Origin: Dinoroseobacter shibae DFL 12 = DSM 16493
GTDB lineage: Bacteria; Pseudomonadota; Alphaproteobacteria; Rhodobacterales; Rhodobacteraceae
Direction: 5' to 3'
DNA length: 64,000 nt
Assembly: GCF_000018145.1 (NCBI RefSeq)
Contig: NC_009952.1
Location: forward strand, 1,550,001 to 1,614,000
The position numbers and the translations under genes were made by a program. Below, one piece after another: positions 17,977 to 29,872 of the stretch (its first letter is position 1; each line of letters opens with the position of its first letter). The notes beneath the pieces are model-generated. The model did no database searches. It was not told where the DNA came from and worked only from the letters and a program-made list of their open reading frames with translations.

Positions 17977-18690
17977 ATGCGCATCCTGATCATCGAAGAC
18001 GACCCGACAACGGCGAAGAGCATCGAGTTGATGCTGACCCACGCCAATCTGAACGTCTACTGTACGGCCATGGGCGAGGAGGGGATCGATCTTGCCAAAC
18101 TCTATGACTACGATCTGATCCTGCTGGACCTCGGCCTGCCGGACATGACCGGGCACGAAGTGCTGCGTCAGATCCGGCTGGCCCGGATCGAGACGCCGAT
18201 CCTGATCCTGTCGGGCGCCGACGATACCGAAAGCAAGATAAAGGGTTTCGGCTTCGGCGCCGACGACTATCTGACAAAGCCCTTCCATCGCGAAGAATTG
18301 GTCGCGCGGATCCACGCGATCATCCGCCGGTCCAAGGGGCATTCCCAGTCGGTCATCAAGACCGGCGAAATCCTCGTCAATCTCGACGCCAAGACGGTGG
18401 AAGTCGATGGGATGCAGGTCCATCTGACCGGCAAGGAATACCAGATCCTCGAGCTGCTGTCGCTGCGCAAGGGCACGACCCTGACCAAGGAGATGTTCCT
18501 CAACCATCTCTACGGCGGCATGGACGAGCCCGAGCTGAAGATCATCGACGTGTTCATCTGCAAGCTGCGCAAGAAGCTCAGCCAGGCCACGGGCGGCGAG
18601 AACCATATCGAAACTGTCTGGGGCCGCGGCTACGTGCTGCGCGATCCGGACCCCGTCGAAGCACCGGCGCCGCAACTCGCCACCGGTTGA
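17977..18690 (+). CDS. ctrA: Response regulator CtrA (cell-cycle master regulator)
   Basis: 237-aa OmpR-class response regulator. The receiver holds the acidic pair E7/D8/D9, phospho-acceptor D51 ([13 protein letters not shown]) and the Lys in [11 protein letters not shown]; the winged helix contains the CtrA-specific [20 protein letters not shown] and [20 protein letters not shown]. Start at 17977 with GCGGAG upstream. The tail ends ...LATG rather than the Ala-Ala that serves as the ClpXP degradation signal in Caulobacter. In Rhodobacteraceae CtrA mainly governs motility and gene-transfer agents. A terminator follows at 18716. Confidence 0.97.
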   Translation: MRILIIEDDPTTAKSIELMLTHANLNVYCTAMGEEGIDLAKLYDYDLILLDLGLPDMTGHEVLRQIRLARIETPILILSGADDTESKIKGFGFGADDYLTKPFHREELVARIHAIIRRSKGHSQSVIKTGEILVNLDAKTVEVDGMQVHLTGKEYQILELLSLRKGTTLTKEMFLNHLYGGMDEPELKIIDVFICKLRKKLSQATGGENHIETVWGRGYVLRDPDPVEAPAPQLATG

Positions 18691-23042
<4,352 letters not shown>

Positions 23043-23060
23043 AGCCTGCCGATCCGGTTT

Positions 23061-23085
23061 GTTCACACCTGTTCTTAAAAAGTTC
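23061..23085 (+). promoter_or_regulatory. LexA-type SOS box
   Basis: GTTC-N7-GTTC at 23071-23085 is an exact match to the alphaproteobacterial LexA operator; a third GTTC lies at 23061, and an inverted GAAC at 23109. The site is 60-75 bases upstream of the 40-aa gene and 29 bases after recG, so the small gene is the likely target. Confidence 0.6.
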
Positions 23086-23144
23086 TTTACTTCCGTTGCT
23101 AGAAATGAGAACAAAGAGTCAACAAACAGGTTGAGGAGGTCGAG

Positions 23145-23267
23145 ATGTTTACTGAGATTAAGTCTATCGTAACCCGCGCACCGGCATCTCTGGCGCAGGA
23201 TGCCACCGGGGCGCTCGCGATCCTCGTCCTCTTCGCGGCCATGCTGCACCTGCCTGTTTTGATCTGA
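23145..23267 (+). CDS. Small membrane peptide (40 aa), probably SOS-controlled
   Basis: A 40-codon gene with a strong Shine-Dalgarno (GAGGAGGTCGAG before ATG). Residues 1-20 are polar to amphipathic (MFTEIKSIVTRAPASLAQDA); residues 22-40 form one hydrophobic segment ending at the C-terminus. It has its own unit: a LexA-like box at 23071-23085 and a strong terminator at 23403-23437. SOS-induced one-segment membrane peptides elsewhere inhibit division (SidA of Caulobacter) or depolarise the membrane (TisB of E. coli); this one shows no clear similarity to either, so a comparable role is a guess. Confidence 0.65.
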   Translation: MFTEIKSIVTRAPASLAQDATGALAILVLFAAMLHLPVLI

Positions 23268-23402
23268 TCTGCCTGCGGTCTGTGCTTGGCGCCCCGCGTT
23301 CTCGGGCCCCCACTCGAAACGCCAGTCCCCGCGTAGTTTTGCGCACCGGACGATCCGAGATTTGCCTGTCTCGCGCCGTTCCCCAACAGATCCGCTGCCT
23401 TG

Positions 23403-23437
23403 CCGCCGCCTCCTGACCGGAGCGCGGCGGTTTTTTT
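23403..23437 (+). terminator. Strong Rho-independent terminator
   Basis: Stem CCGCCGC-CTCC (23403-23413) / GGAG-C-GCGGCGG (23419-23430) with one bulged C and a TGACC loop, followed by seven T (23431-23437). It ends the plus-strand transcript of the 40-aa gene, 5 bases before the end of the converging M32 carboxypeptidase gene. Confidence 0.85.
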
Positions 23438-23441
23438 GCTT

Positions 23442-24914
23442 TCAGAGCCGGTAAATCTCGGTAAATTTCGCGTCGAGATAGTCGAGCAGCGGCGCCTCTT
23501 TCGGGGCCGCGCCGCAGGCCGCTTCGATGGTCTCGCGCGGGCCCCGCAAGGCGCCGTGGCGTTGCAGCCGCTCCCGCAGCCAGCCGGTGCAGGCACTGGC
23601 ATCGCCTCGGGTCAGACCATCTTCCCAGTCGGGCAGATCGCGCTTGAGCGCGTCGAACAGGCACCCGGCATAGACATTCCCGAGGCTGTAGGTCGGGAAA
23701 TACCCGAACAGCCCCACCGACCAATGCACGTCCTGCAGCAGCCCGTTAGACGGCTTGTCGACCGCGACCCCGAAATCGGCTTTGAACCGGGTGTTCCACG
23801 CCTCCTCAAGATCGCTGGCCTCCAGCCGTCCGGCGATCAGGTCCCGCTCCAGATCGAAGCGCAGCATGACATGGAGGTTGTACTGGATCTCGTCCGCCTC
23901 GGTGCGAATGTAGCCCGGGCGCACCCGGTTCACCGCGCCGTAGAACGCGTCGGCATCGTCGATCCCCAGCCCGCCGAAGGCCGCGCCCATGCGCTGGAAC
24001 AGCCAGCCGGTGAAGGCCCGGCCGCGCCCCAGCTGGTTCTCGTAGATCCGGCTCTGGCTCTCATGGACCCCCATGGAGGCCCCGCGCCCGATCGGGGTCA
24101 GCAGGTGCGCGGGATCGACCCCTTGCTCGTAGGTGGCGTGCCCGACCTCGTGGATGGTGGAGTAGAAGCAGTTGAACGGGTCGTCTTCGGCCACCCGCGT
24201 GGTGATCCGCACGTCCCGGCCCGAGCCGGAGCTGAAGGGATGCACTGCGAGGTCGATCCGCCCGATATCGAGGTCGTACTGAAACGCCAGCGCCAGATCC
24301 CGTGACAGGGCGAGCTGCGCATCGCGCGGAAACGTCCCGGCAAGGGCAGGGGGCGCGTAATCCGCCCCGAGCACCCGGTCCCGCAAGGCCACGAGGCGCG
24401 GGCGCATCCGGTCGAAGAGTGCGGCGATCTCGGCCTCCGTCGCGCCGGGCTCGTAGTCGTCCAGCAGCGCATCATAGAGAGGCCTGCCGTCGGCGAGTGC
24501 CTCGGCCTCCTCCCGGCGCAGGGCGACGACTTCTTCCAGCACGGGCAGGAAGGCGGGCACATCCTCGGCCGCGCGTGCCTCGGCCCAGCGACCCTGCGCC
24601 AGCGACGTGACGCGGGCAAGCTCCGCCGCCAGACGCGCGGGCACCTTGGTGTTGCGGGCGTAGCTGCGTGCGATCTCGCGCAGGTTGGCGGCCTCCACCT
24701 CGGTCTCGGGCGTGGCGGCGGCCAGCCAGTCGCCGATCCGCGGGTCGGTGCGGCGGGCATGCAGCACGCCCTCCATCGCGGCCATCTCGGCGCTGCGTTG
24801 CTCCGCGGCCCCGCGCGGCATGACCGTTTCCTGGTCCCAGCCGAGCCGCCCGGCGACTTGCGCCAGGGCTTCGGTCTCGCGCTGATACGCCATCAGCTCG
24901 GCAAGTGCGCTCAT
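23442..24914 (-). CDS. M32-family metallocarboxypeptidase (Taq type)
   Basis: 490-aa cytoplasmic zinc carboxypeptidase releasing C-terminal amino acids. Zinc motif HEVGHATYEQG (HExGH type), then GVHESQSRIYENQLGRG and the GYIRTEADEIQYNLHVMLRF block that binds substrate; length is normal for M32. No signal peptide. Its ATG overlaps the heme A synthase stop by 4 bases, so it is the downstream member of that operon, though no functional link is evident. Confidence 0.93.
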   Translation of the reverse strand: MSALAELMAYQRETEALAQVAGRLGWDQETVMPRGAAEQRSAEMAAMEGVLHARRTDPRIGDWLAAATPETEVEAANLREIARSYARNTKVPARLAAELARVTSLAQGRWAEARAAEDVPAFLPVLEEVVALRREEAEALADGRPLYDALLDDYEPGATEAEIAALFDRMRPRLVALRDRVLGADYAPPALAGTFPRDAQLALSRDLALAFQYDLDIGRIDLAVHPFSSGSGRDVRITTRVAEDDPFNCFYSTIHEVGHATYEQGVDPAHLLTPIGRGASMGVHESQSRIYENQLGRGRAFTGWLFQRMGAAFGGLGIDDADAFYGAVNRVRPGYIRTEADEIQYNLHVMLRFDLERDLIAGRLEASDLEEAWNTRFKADFGVAVDKPSNGLLQDVHWSVGLFGYFPTYSLGNVYAGCLFDALKRDLPDWEDGLTRGDASACTGWLRERLQRHGALRGPRETIEAACGAAPKEAPLLDYLDAKFTEIYRL

Positions 24915-26062
24915 GCCACGGCCCCGCGCAGGGAGGTTGCGACCGGATACCGCGCCCGGAACCGCGCCCGCAGGATCAGGCAGATCGTGACCACCGCGCC
25001 GAACTGGTGCGCGATGGCCCAGGTCCAGGGCGCCGCGTTCAGCACCGTGACGATGCCCAGCACCATCTGCCCGAAAAGGATCACCGCCACCCAGTCAAAG
25101 GCGCGCTTGGTGGTGACATGGGCGCTGCGCCGCGACCGCCACCAGACATAGAGCCCCACGAGCAGCAACAGGTACCCCACCATCCGGTGGTTGAACTGCA
25201 CCAGCCCCGGATCCTCGAAGAAGTTGCGCCAGATCGGCTCGAGCTCCCACATGTTCAGGGGCAGGAACCCGCCCGCCATCAGCGGCCAGTCGGTATAGGT
25301 CCGGCCCGCATCGATCCCGGCGACCAGCGCGCCCAGCAGGATCTGCACCGCCGCCAGCCCCATGAGCCAGTTTGCCCCCGTCACGAGCCCTGCTTCGCCG
25401 GACCGGCGGGCCTGCAACAGGTCGCGCTCGGGACGGCCCAGGACCATGATGTACCAGGCGATCAGCCCCAGGATGAAGAAGGCCAGCCCCAGATGGGTCG
25501 CCAGCCGGTAGGAGGCCACGTCCAGCATGGTGCCGGTCAGCCCGCTGGCCACCATCCACCAGCCGATCGCGCCCTGAAGCCCGCCCAGAACCCCCAGCAG
25601 GAACAGCCGACCGGTCCAGCCCGGCGGGATTTTTCGCGTCACCAGAAAGCCGAAGAACCCCAGCGCCCAGACCAGCCCGATCACCCGGCCCAACTGCCGA
25701 TGGCCCCATTCCCACCAATAGATGAACTGGAACTCGGCCAGGGTCATGCCCTTGTTCTGCAACTGGTATTCCGGGATCGCGCGATAGAGGTCGAACTCCC
25801 GCGCCCAATCCTCGGCGCTGAGCGGCGGGATCGCCCCCGCGATCGGCGCCCATTCCGTGATCGACAGCCCGCTATCGGTCAGCCGGGTCAGACCGCCCAC
25901 GGCGATCATGATCACCACCAGCCCGAACAGCATCATCAGCCAGACCCGCACCGCCCCGCGCGCGCCCGTGCGGGCCGCCCGGTCGATCACGCCCGGCTGG
26001 ACCGGCTGCGCCTTGGGCTGTGCCTCGCTGACCTCTTCGAAAATGCTGCGTTTCTTGCTCAT
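24911..26062 (-). CDS. ctaA: Heme A synthase (COX15/CtaA)
   Basis: 383-aa membrane protein oxidising the C8 methyl of heme O to a formyl group for cytochrome aa3 oxidase. Eight hydrophobic segments and family blocks are visible: GGLTRLTDSGLSITEWAPI, FIYWWEWGHRQLGRVIGLVW, QGAIGWWMVASGL, FFEDPGLVQFNHRMVGY and MVLGIVTVLN, with the conserved His residues of the two heme sites. An upstream in-frame start would add 41 odd residues; the ATG at 26062 with GAGGCGAG ahead is used. Other ctaB/cox genes are not in the window. Confidence 0.95.
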   Translation of the reverse strand: MSKKRSIFEEVSEAQPKAQPVQPGVIDRAARTGARGAVRVWLMMLFGLVVIMIAVGGLTRLTDSGLSITEWAPIAGAIPPLSAEDWAREFDLYRAIPEYQLQNKGMTLAEFQFIYWWEWGHRQLGRVIGLVWALGFFGFLVTRKIPPGWTGRLFLLGVLGGLQGAIGWWMVASGLTGTMLDVASYRLATHLGLAFFILGLIAWYIMVLGRPERDLLQARRSGEAGLVTGANWLMGLAAVQILLGALVAGIDAGRTYTDWPLMAGGFLPLNMWELEPIWRNFFEDPGLVQFNHRMVGYLLLLVGLYVWWRSRRSAHVTTKRAFDWVAVILFGQMVLGIVTVLNAAPWTWAIAHQFGAVVTICLILRARFRARYPVATSLRGAVA

Positions 26063-26114
26063 TTCTCGCCTCGGCTCTGTTTGGCGCGGACAGTATTGCC
26101 CTGCGCCGCGCGCT

Positions 26115-26870
26115 TCAAGATGCGCCCCCGGAGCGATCCTTCCAGCGTACGAGTTGCCGCAGCACCCCGTGCAGGGTCTGCACATCCGCGAGCGTCAGGG
26201 GCAGGCGCGACCACATGTTGCGCATGTTCAGCTTCATGCTCTCGGCCTTGTGGTCGGGGAAGAAGAACCCGGCCTCCTCCATCCGCGTCTCGAAATGGTC
26301 GCCAAGGGCCGTGATCTCCGCCCCGTTGGCGTAGCGCGTGCCGGCCATCTCCATCACTTCCGCGGGCGTATCGGTGGTCTGGCGGCCCCATTCATAGGCC
26401 GTCAACAGCACGCATTGCGCGAGGTTCAGCGACGGAAAGGCCGGGTTGACGGGGACCGAGACAATCGCGTTTGCCAGCGCGATGTCTTCGTTTTCCAGGC
26501 CCGCGCGCTCCGGCCCGAACAGGACCGCGACCCGCTGGCCTTCGGCGATCAGGGCGCGGGCCTGTTCCATGGCGCGCTCCGGCGTGACCACGGGCTTGGT
26601 CAGGTCGCGGGGCCGGGCGGTGGTGGCAAAGACGTAATCGGCATCGGCCAGCGCCTCCGCGGTGCTGCCATAAAGCCCCGCTTCGTCCAGCAGCCGTCCC
26701 GCGCCGGAGGCCATGGCGACGGCCTTCTCGCTGGGCCAGCCGTCCCGGGGGGCCACGACCCGCATCCGGTCGAGCCCGAAGTTCCACATGGCACGGGCGG
26801 AGCCGCCGATATTCTCGCCCATCTGCGGGCGCACGAGCACGAAGGCCGGTTGGGAAGGCGTGTCGGTCAT
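26115..26870 (-). CDS. trmJ: TrmJ-type RNA methyltransferase
   Basis: 251-aa SPOUT-fold methyltransferase, probably 2'-O-methylating position 32 of tRNAs. N-terminal FVLVRPQMGENIGGSARAM, ATTARPRDLTKPV, VLFGPERAGLENEDIALANA and VPVNPAFPSLNLAQCVLL give the knotted SAM site. Start codons at 26906, 26882 and 26870 are all in frame with no clear Shine-Dalgarno; the last puts the methyltransferase motif at the usual distance. It heads the trmJ-ctaA-M32 minus-strand run and is divergent from the ThiE-like gene. Confidence 0.88.
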   Translation of the reverse strand: MTDTPSQPAFVLVRPQMGENIGGSARAMWNFGLDRMRVVAPRDGWPSEKAVAMASGAGRLLDEAGLYGSTAEALADADYVFATTARPRDLTKPVVTPERAMEQARALIAEGQRVAVLFGPERAGLENEDIALANAIVSVPVNPAFPSLNLAQCVLLTAYEWGRQTTDTPAEVMEMAGTRYANGAEITALGDHFETRMEEAGFFFPDHKAESMKLNMRNMWSRLPLTLADVQTLHGVLRQLVRWKDRSGGAS

Positions 26871-26961
26871 GGCCCGCGTCATAGGGCCAGAGCCGCGCAA
26901 CGGCAATGGTCAAGCCCGCCCAGCCGGTTTATAGCACGTCCAAGAAAATCAGGAGCCACCC

Positions 26962-27585
26962 ATGGCCGACACGCCCGAGCAGCCGCAGCTTTACCTCGTC
27001 ACCCCGCCGGAGATCGAATTATCCAGTTTCCCCGGCACGCTCGCCCGTCTTCTGGACGGGGCCGAGATTGCCTGTGTGCGGCTGGCGCTGTCCACCCGCG
27101 ACGAGGATCGCATCGCACGCGCGGCGGATGCCTGCCGCGAGGTGGCCCATGCCCGGGATGTGCCGCTGGTGATCGACACCCATTTCCGCATGGTCGAGCG
27201 GCTGGGCCTTGATGGCGTCCATCTCGGCGACGGCGCGCGCTCGGTGCGCAAGGTCCGCAAGGAGATCGGGGCCGAGGCCGTGGTCGGCGCCCATTGCGGT
27301 GCCTCCCAGCATGACGGCATGACCGCAGGCGAGGCCGGGGCCGATTACGTTGCCTTCGGCCCGGTCGCAGCCAGCCTGACCGGCGCAGGCGAGGTGGCGG
27401 AGGCCGATCTTTTTGCCTGGTGGTCGCAGATGATCGAGTTGCCCGTGGTGGCCGAAGGCAACCTGACCACCGCCGCGGTCGAAACCCTCGCACCGCTGAC
27501 GGATTTTTTCGCCCTGGGCGAAGAGATCTGGGGCACGGACGACCCGCTGGAGGCCCTGCGCACCCTCACCGCGCCCCTGGGCTGA
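26962..27585 (+). CDS. ThiE/TenI-like protein (divergent thiamine phosphate synthase)
   Basis: 207-aa TIM-barrel protein of the thiamine phosphate synthase superfamily. It keeps DGVHLGDG, VGAHCGASQHDGMTAGEAGA and DYVAFGPV, which correspond to ThiE substrate loops, but the usual HLGQ.D and T-x-T-K elements are altered (HLGDG; ASLTG), so activity on HMP-PP and thiazole phosphate is doubtful. AATCAGGAGCC precedes the ATG. No other thi genes lie nearby; hisI converges on it 3 bases away. Likely a paralogue with another role. Confidence 0.75.
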   Translation: MADTPEQPQLYLVTPPEIELSSFPGTLARLLDGAEIACVRLALSTRDEDRIARAADACREVAHARDVPLVIDTHFRMVERLGLDGVHLGDGARSVRKVRKEIGAEAVVGAHCGASQHDGMTAGEAGADYVAFGPVAASLTGAGEVAEADLFAWWSQMIELPVVAEGNLTTAAVETLAPLTDFFALGEEIWGTDDPLEALRTLTAPLG

Positions 27586-27588
27586 GGC

Positions 27589-27948
27589 TCAGACCATGGG
27601 CGCCATCAATTCGACCTCCGCGCCGTCCCGGATCGCGGTGTAGAAACAGGTCCGCCGGTTGGTGTGGCATGCTGGGCCTTCCTGGCGGACCTGGAGCAGC
27701 AGGCAATCGCGGTCGCAGTCCACGCGCATCTCGACCAGGGTCTGCACATGGCCCGAGGACTCGCCCTTGATCCAGAACGCTTGGCGCGAGCGCGACCAGT
27801 AGGTCACGCGCCCGGTCTCCAGCGTGCGCGCCACGGCCTCGGCATTCATCCAGGCCATCATCAGCACCTCGCCGCTTGCGGCATCCTGGGCGATTGCGGG
27901 GATCAGGCCTTGGTCGTCATATCGCAGGCTTGCGGGATCGAATTCCAT
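27589..27948 (-). CDS. hisI: Phosphoribosyl-AMP cyclohydrolase
   Basis: 119-aa metalloenzyme opening the purine ring of phosphoribosyl-AMP, the third step of histidine synthesis. Motifs: VLMMAWMNAEAVARTLETG, TYWSRSRQAFWIKGESSGH, the metal ligands in VDCDRDCLLL and GPACHTNRRTCFY. Stand-alone form without HisE. AAGGAGGAGC precedes the ATG. Other his genes are not in view. Divergent from the NifU-like gene. Confidence 0.96.
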   Translation of the reverse strand: MEFDPASLRYDDQGLIPAIAQDAASGEVLMMAWMNAEAVARTLETGRVTYWSRSRQAFWIKGESSGHVQTLVEMRVDCDRDCLLLQVRQEGPACHTNRRTCFYTAIRDGAEVELMAPMV

Positions 27949-28008
27949 GTGCTCCTCCTTAACAGAGCGGATTTGCGGTCTACTTACGCAGGACCCGGAG
28001 GAAAAGCC

Positions 28009-28458
28009 ATGTCAGACACGGACCTGATCAAACTCTATTCCCAGCGTATCCTGGGTCTTGCGGCCGAGATCCCCCATGCCGGGCGGCTGCCCGATCCCGA
28101 CGCCTCGGCCAAGAAGCGCTCGCCGCTCTGCGGGTCGACGGTGACGGTGGATGTGAAGCTGGACCAGGGGCGCGTTGCGGCTTTCGGGCAGGACGTGAAG
28201 GCCTGCGCACTGGGGCAGGCGGCGGCGTCGGTGCTGGGCGGGGCCGTGATCGGGCGCAGCCGGGCAGAGATCGAGGCGGCCCGCGACGCGCTGAAGGCGA
28301 TGCTGAAAGAGGGCGGGCCGGTGCCCGACTCGCCCTTCGACGGGTTCGAGGTGCTGCAACCGGCGCGGGACTACAAGAACCGCCATGCCTCGATCCTGCT
28401 GTCGCTTGACGCGACCGTGGCTGCCATGCGCGAGGCCGAAAGCGCCCATTGCGCCTGA
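28009..28458 (+). CDS. NifU/IscU-like iron-sulfur scaffold protein
   Basis: 149-aa protein of the N-terminal NifU family that assembles Fe-S clusters. C41 (RSPLCGSTVTVD) and C66 (VKACALGQAAAS) match two of the three cluster ligands; at the third position the family Cys is replaced by His126 (KNRHASILL), and an extra Cys148 lies at the tail (SAHCA). GGAGGAAAAG precedes the ATG. It stands alone between hisI and the liv operon, not in a suf or isc cluster. A SufU-like or variant role is possible. Confidence 0.75.
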   Translation: MSDTDLIKLYSQRILGLAAEIPHAGRLPDPDASAKKRSPLCGSTVTVDVKLDQGRVAAFGQDVKACALGQAAASVLGGAVIGRSRAEIEAARDALKAMLKEGGPVPDSPFDGFEVLQPARDYKNRHASILLSLDATVAAMREAESAHCA

Positions 28459-28462
28459 GGGA

Positions 28463-28482
28463 CCGGAGGGCCAGCCCTCCGG
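28463..28482 (+). terminator. Hairpin after the NifU-like gene
   Basis: Perfect 8-bp stem CCGGAGGG (28463-28470) / CCCTCCGG (28475-28482) with a 4-base loop, 4 bases past the stop. No T-run follows, so it may be an RNA 3'-stabilising hairpin or a weak terminator. Confidence 0.5.
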
Positions 28483-28517
28483 ACCTCCCGGGATATTTCG
28501 GGACTTGAGATAGGGAA

Positions 28518-28544
28518 AACGCGCCTGCGGGTGGCGGGCGCGTT
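28518..28544 (-). terminator. Terminator of the liv operon
   Basis: Minus-strand stem AACGCGCC (28544-28537) / GGCGCGTT (28525-28518), 11-base loop, then TT. It lies 23 bases past the livM stop. Confidence 0.55.
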
Positions 28545-28567
28545 AACCTTAATACCTGGTGAAGGCC

Positions 28568-29872
28568 TTATTTCTCCGGGATCAATCCGCGCGGGCTGAA
28601 ACGCAGCACCAGAAGCAGCACGATCCCCATGGTCAACAGCCGCATATGGGCCGCGCTTTCGATCAGATGCTCTTTCAGGGCGGAGCCGTCTTCCATGCCT
28701 GCGGTGATCAGCGCCATGAGTTGCTGGCCCATCGGCTCCACCTGGATCCACAGGAACCAGATCAGGAACCCGCCCAGGATCGCACCCCAGTTGTTGCCCG
28801 ACCCGCCCACGATCACCATCACCCAGATCAGGAAGGTGAAGCGCAGGGGCTGGTATGAGGAGGGAATCAGCTGGCTTTCCATCGTCACCAGCATTGCGCC
28901 CGCGACGCCACATATGGCCGAGCCCATGACGAAGATCTGCAAATGCCGCTTCTTGACGTCCTTGCCCATGGCCTCGGCGGCGGTTTCGTTGTCGCGGATC
29001 GCCCGCATCATCCGCCCCCAGGGGGAGCGCAGCGCCATCTCCAGCAGCCACAAAAGCGCCAGCAGCACCGCAGCGAAAAGCCCCGCATACGCGAGCTTGA
29101 CCACGATCGACGAGGCCACCACCGGGTCGTAGCCCCAGCTCGTCATGCGGGCCACGAAGTCGGGGTCGTTCTGCAGGTCGATCTCGTAGGGGACGGGCCG
29201 CGGGATCGAGACCACGTTCTTCACGCCGCGGCTGAGCCAATCCTCGTTCTTCATTACCGCGATGACGATTTCCGCGATCCCCAGGGTCGCAATCGCCAGA
29301 TAGTCGGACCGCAGCCCGAGCGCGGCCTTGCCCACCACCCAGGCCGCGGCGCCCGCGAGCGCCCCACCGATGGGCCAGGCCAGCAACACCGGCAGGCCCA
29401 GCCCGCCAAGATACCCCGTGCCCGCCGGGTTCACCGCCTCGATCGCTGCCACGGCCGGGTCGAACAGCGCGCGATAGCTGAAGAACCCCGCCAGCAACAC
29501 GACGATCAGCGCCAGAGTGCGCATCCGCCCCGGTGCCATCCGCTGATAGAGCAGAATGGACCCCGCAAGTACGATCAGCCCCCAGAACAGCGCCAAGACC
29601 ACGCGCAGCCCGCCTGCGGACCATGCCTCGCCCACAGGCGGCATCGAGACCAGCACAACCGCCAGCCCGCCGAGTGCGGCGAACCCCATGATCCCTACAT
29701 TGAACAGGCCCGCATAGCCCCACTGCATGTTCACACCCAGCGCCATGACCGCCGAGATCAGCCCGTAATTCAGGATCGTGAGCGCCACGTTCCAGCTCTG
29801 GATCACGCCGGTGGCCACGATCAGCAGGGCGACAATGCCGAACAGGCCCAGATTGCGCAGATTGACCGTCAT
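28568..29872 (-). CDS. livM: Branched-chain amino acid ABC transporter permease LivM
   Basis: 434-aa inner-membrane permease, last gene of the liv operon. Around ten hydrophobic segments; family blocks are LNYGLISAVMALGVNMQWGY, GLFNVGIMGFAALGG, LRSDYLAIATLGIAEIV, SPWGRMMRAIRDNETAAEAM and IWVMVIVGGSGNNWGAILGG. The protein is near the long end of the family. Start overlaps livH by 4 bases (29869-29872). Confidence 0.93.
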   Translation of the reverse strand: MTVNLRNLGLFGIVALLIVATGVIQSWNVALTILNYGLISAVMALGVNMQWGYAGLFNVGIMGFAALGGLAVVLVSMPPVGEAWSAGGLRVVLALFWGLIVLAGSILLYQRMAPGRMRTLALIVVLLAGFFSYRALFDPAVAAIEAVNPAGTGYLGGLGLPVLLAWPIGGALAGAAAWVVGKAALGLRSDYLAIATLGIAEIVIAVMKNEDWLSRGVKNVVSIPRPVPYEIDLQNDPDFVARMTSWGYDPVVASSIVVKLAYAGLFAAVLLALLWLLEMALRSPWGRMMRAIRDNETAAEAMGKDVKKRHLQIFVMGSAICGVAGAMLVTMESQLIPSSYQPLRFTFLIWVMVIVGGSGNNWGAILGGFLIWFLWIQVEPMGQQLMALITAGMEDGSALKEHLIESAAHMRLLTMGIVLLLVLRFSPRGLIPEK

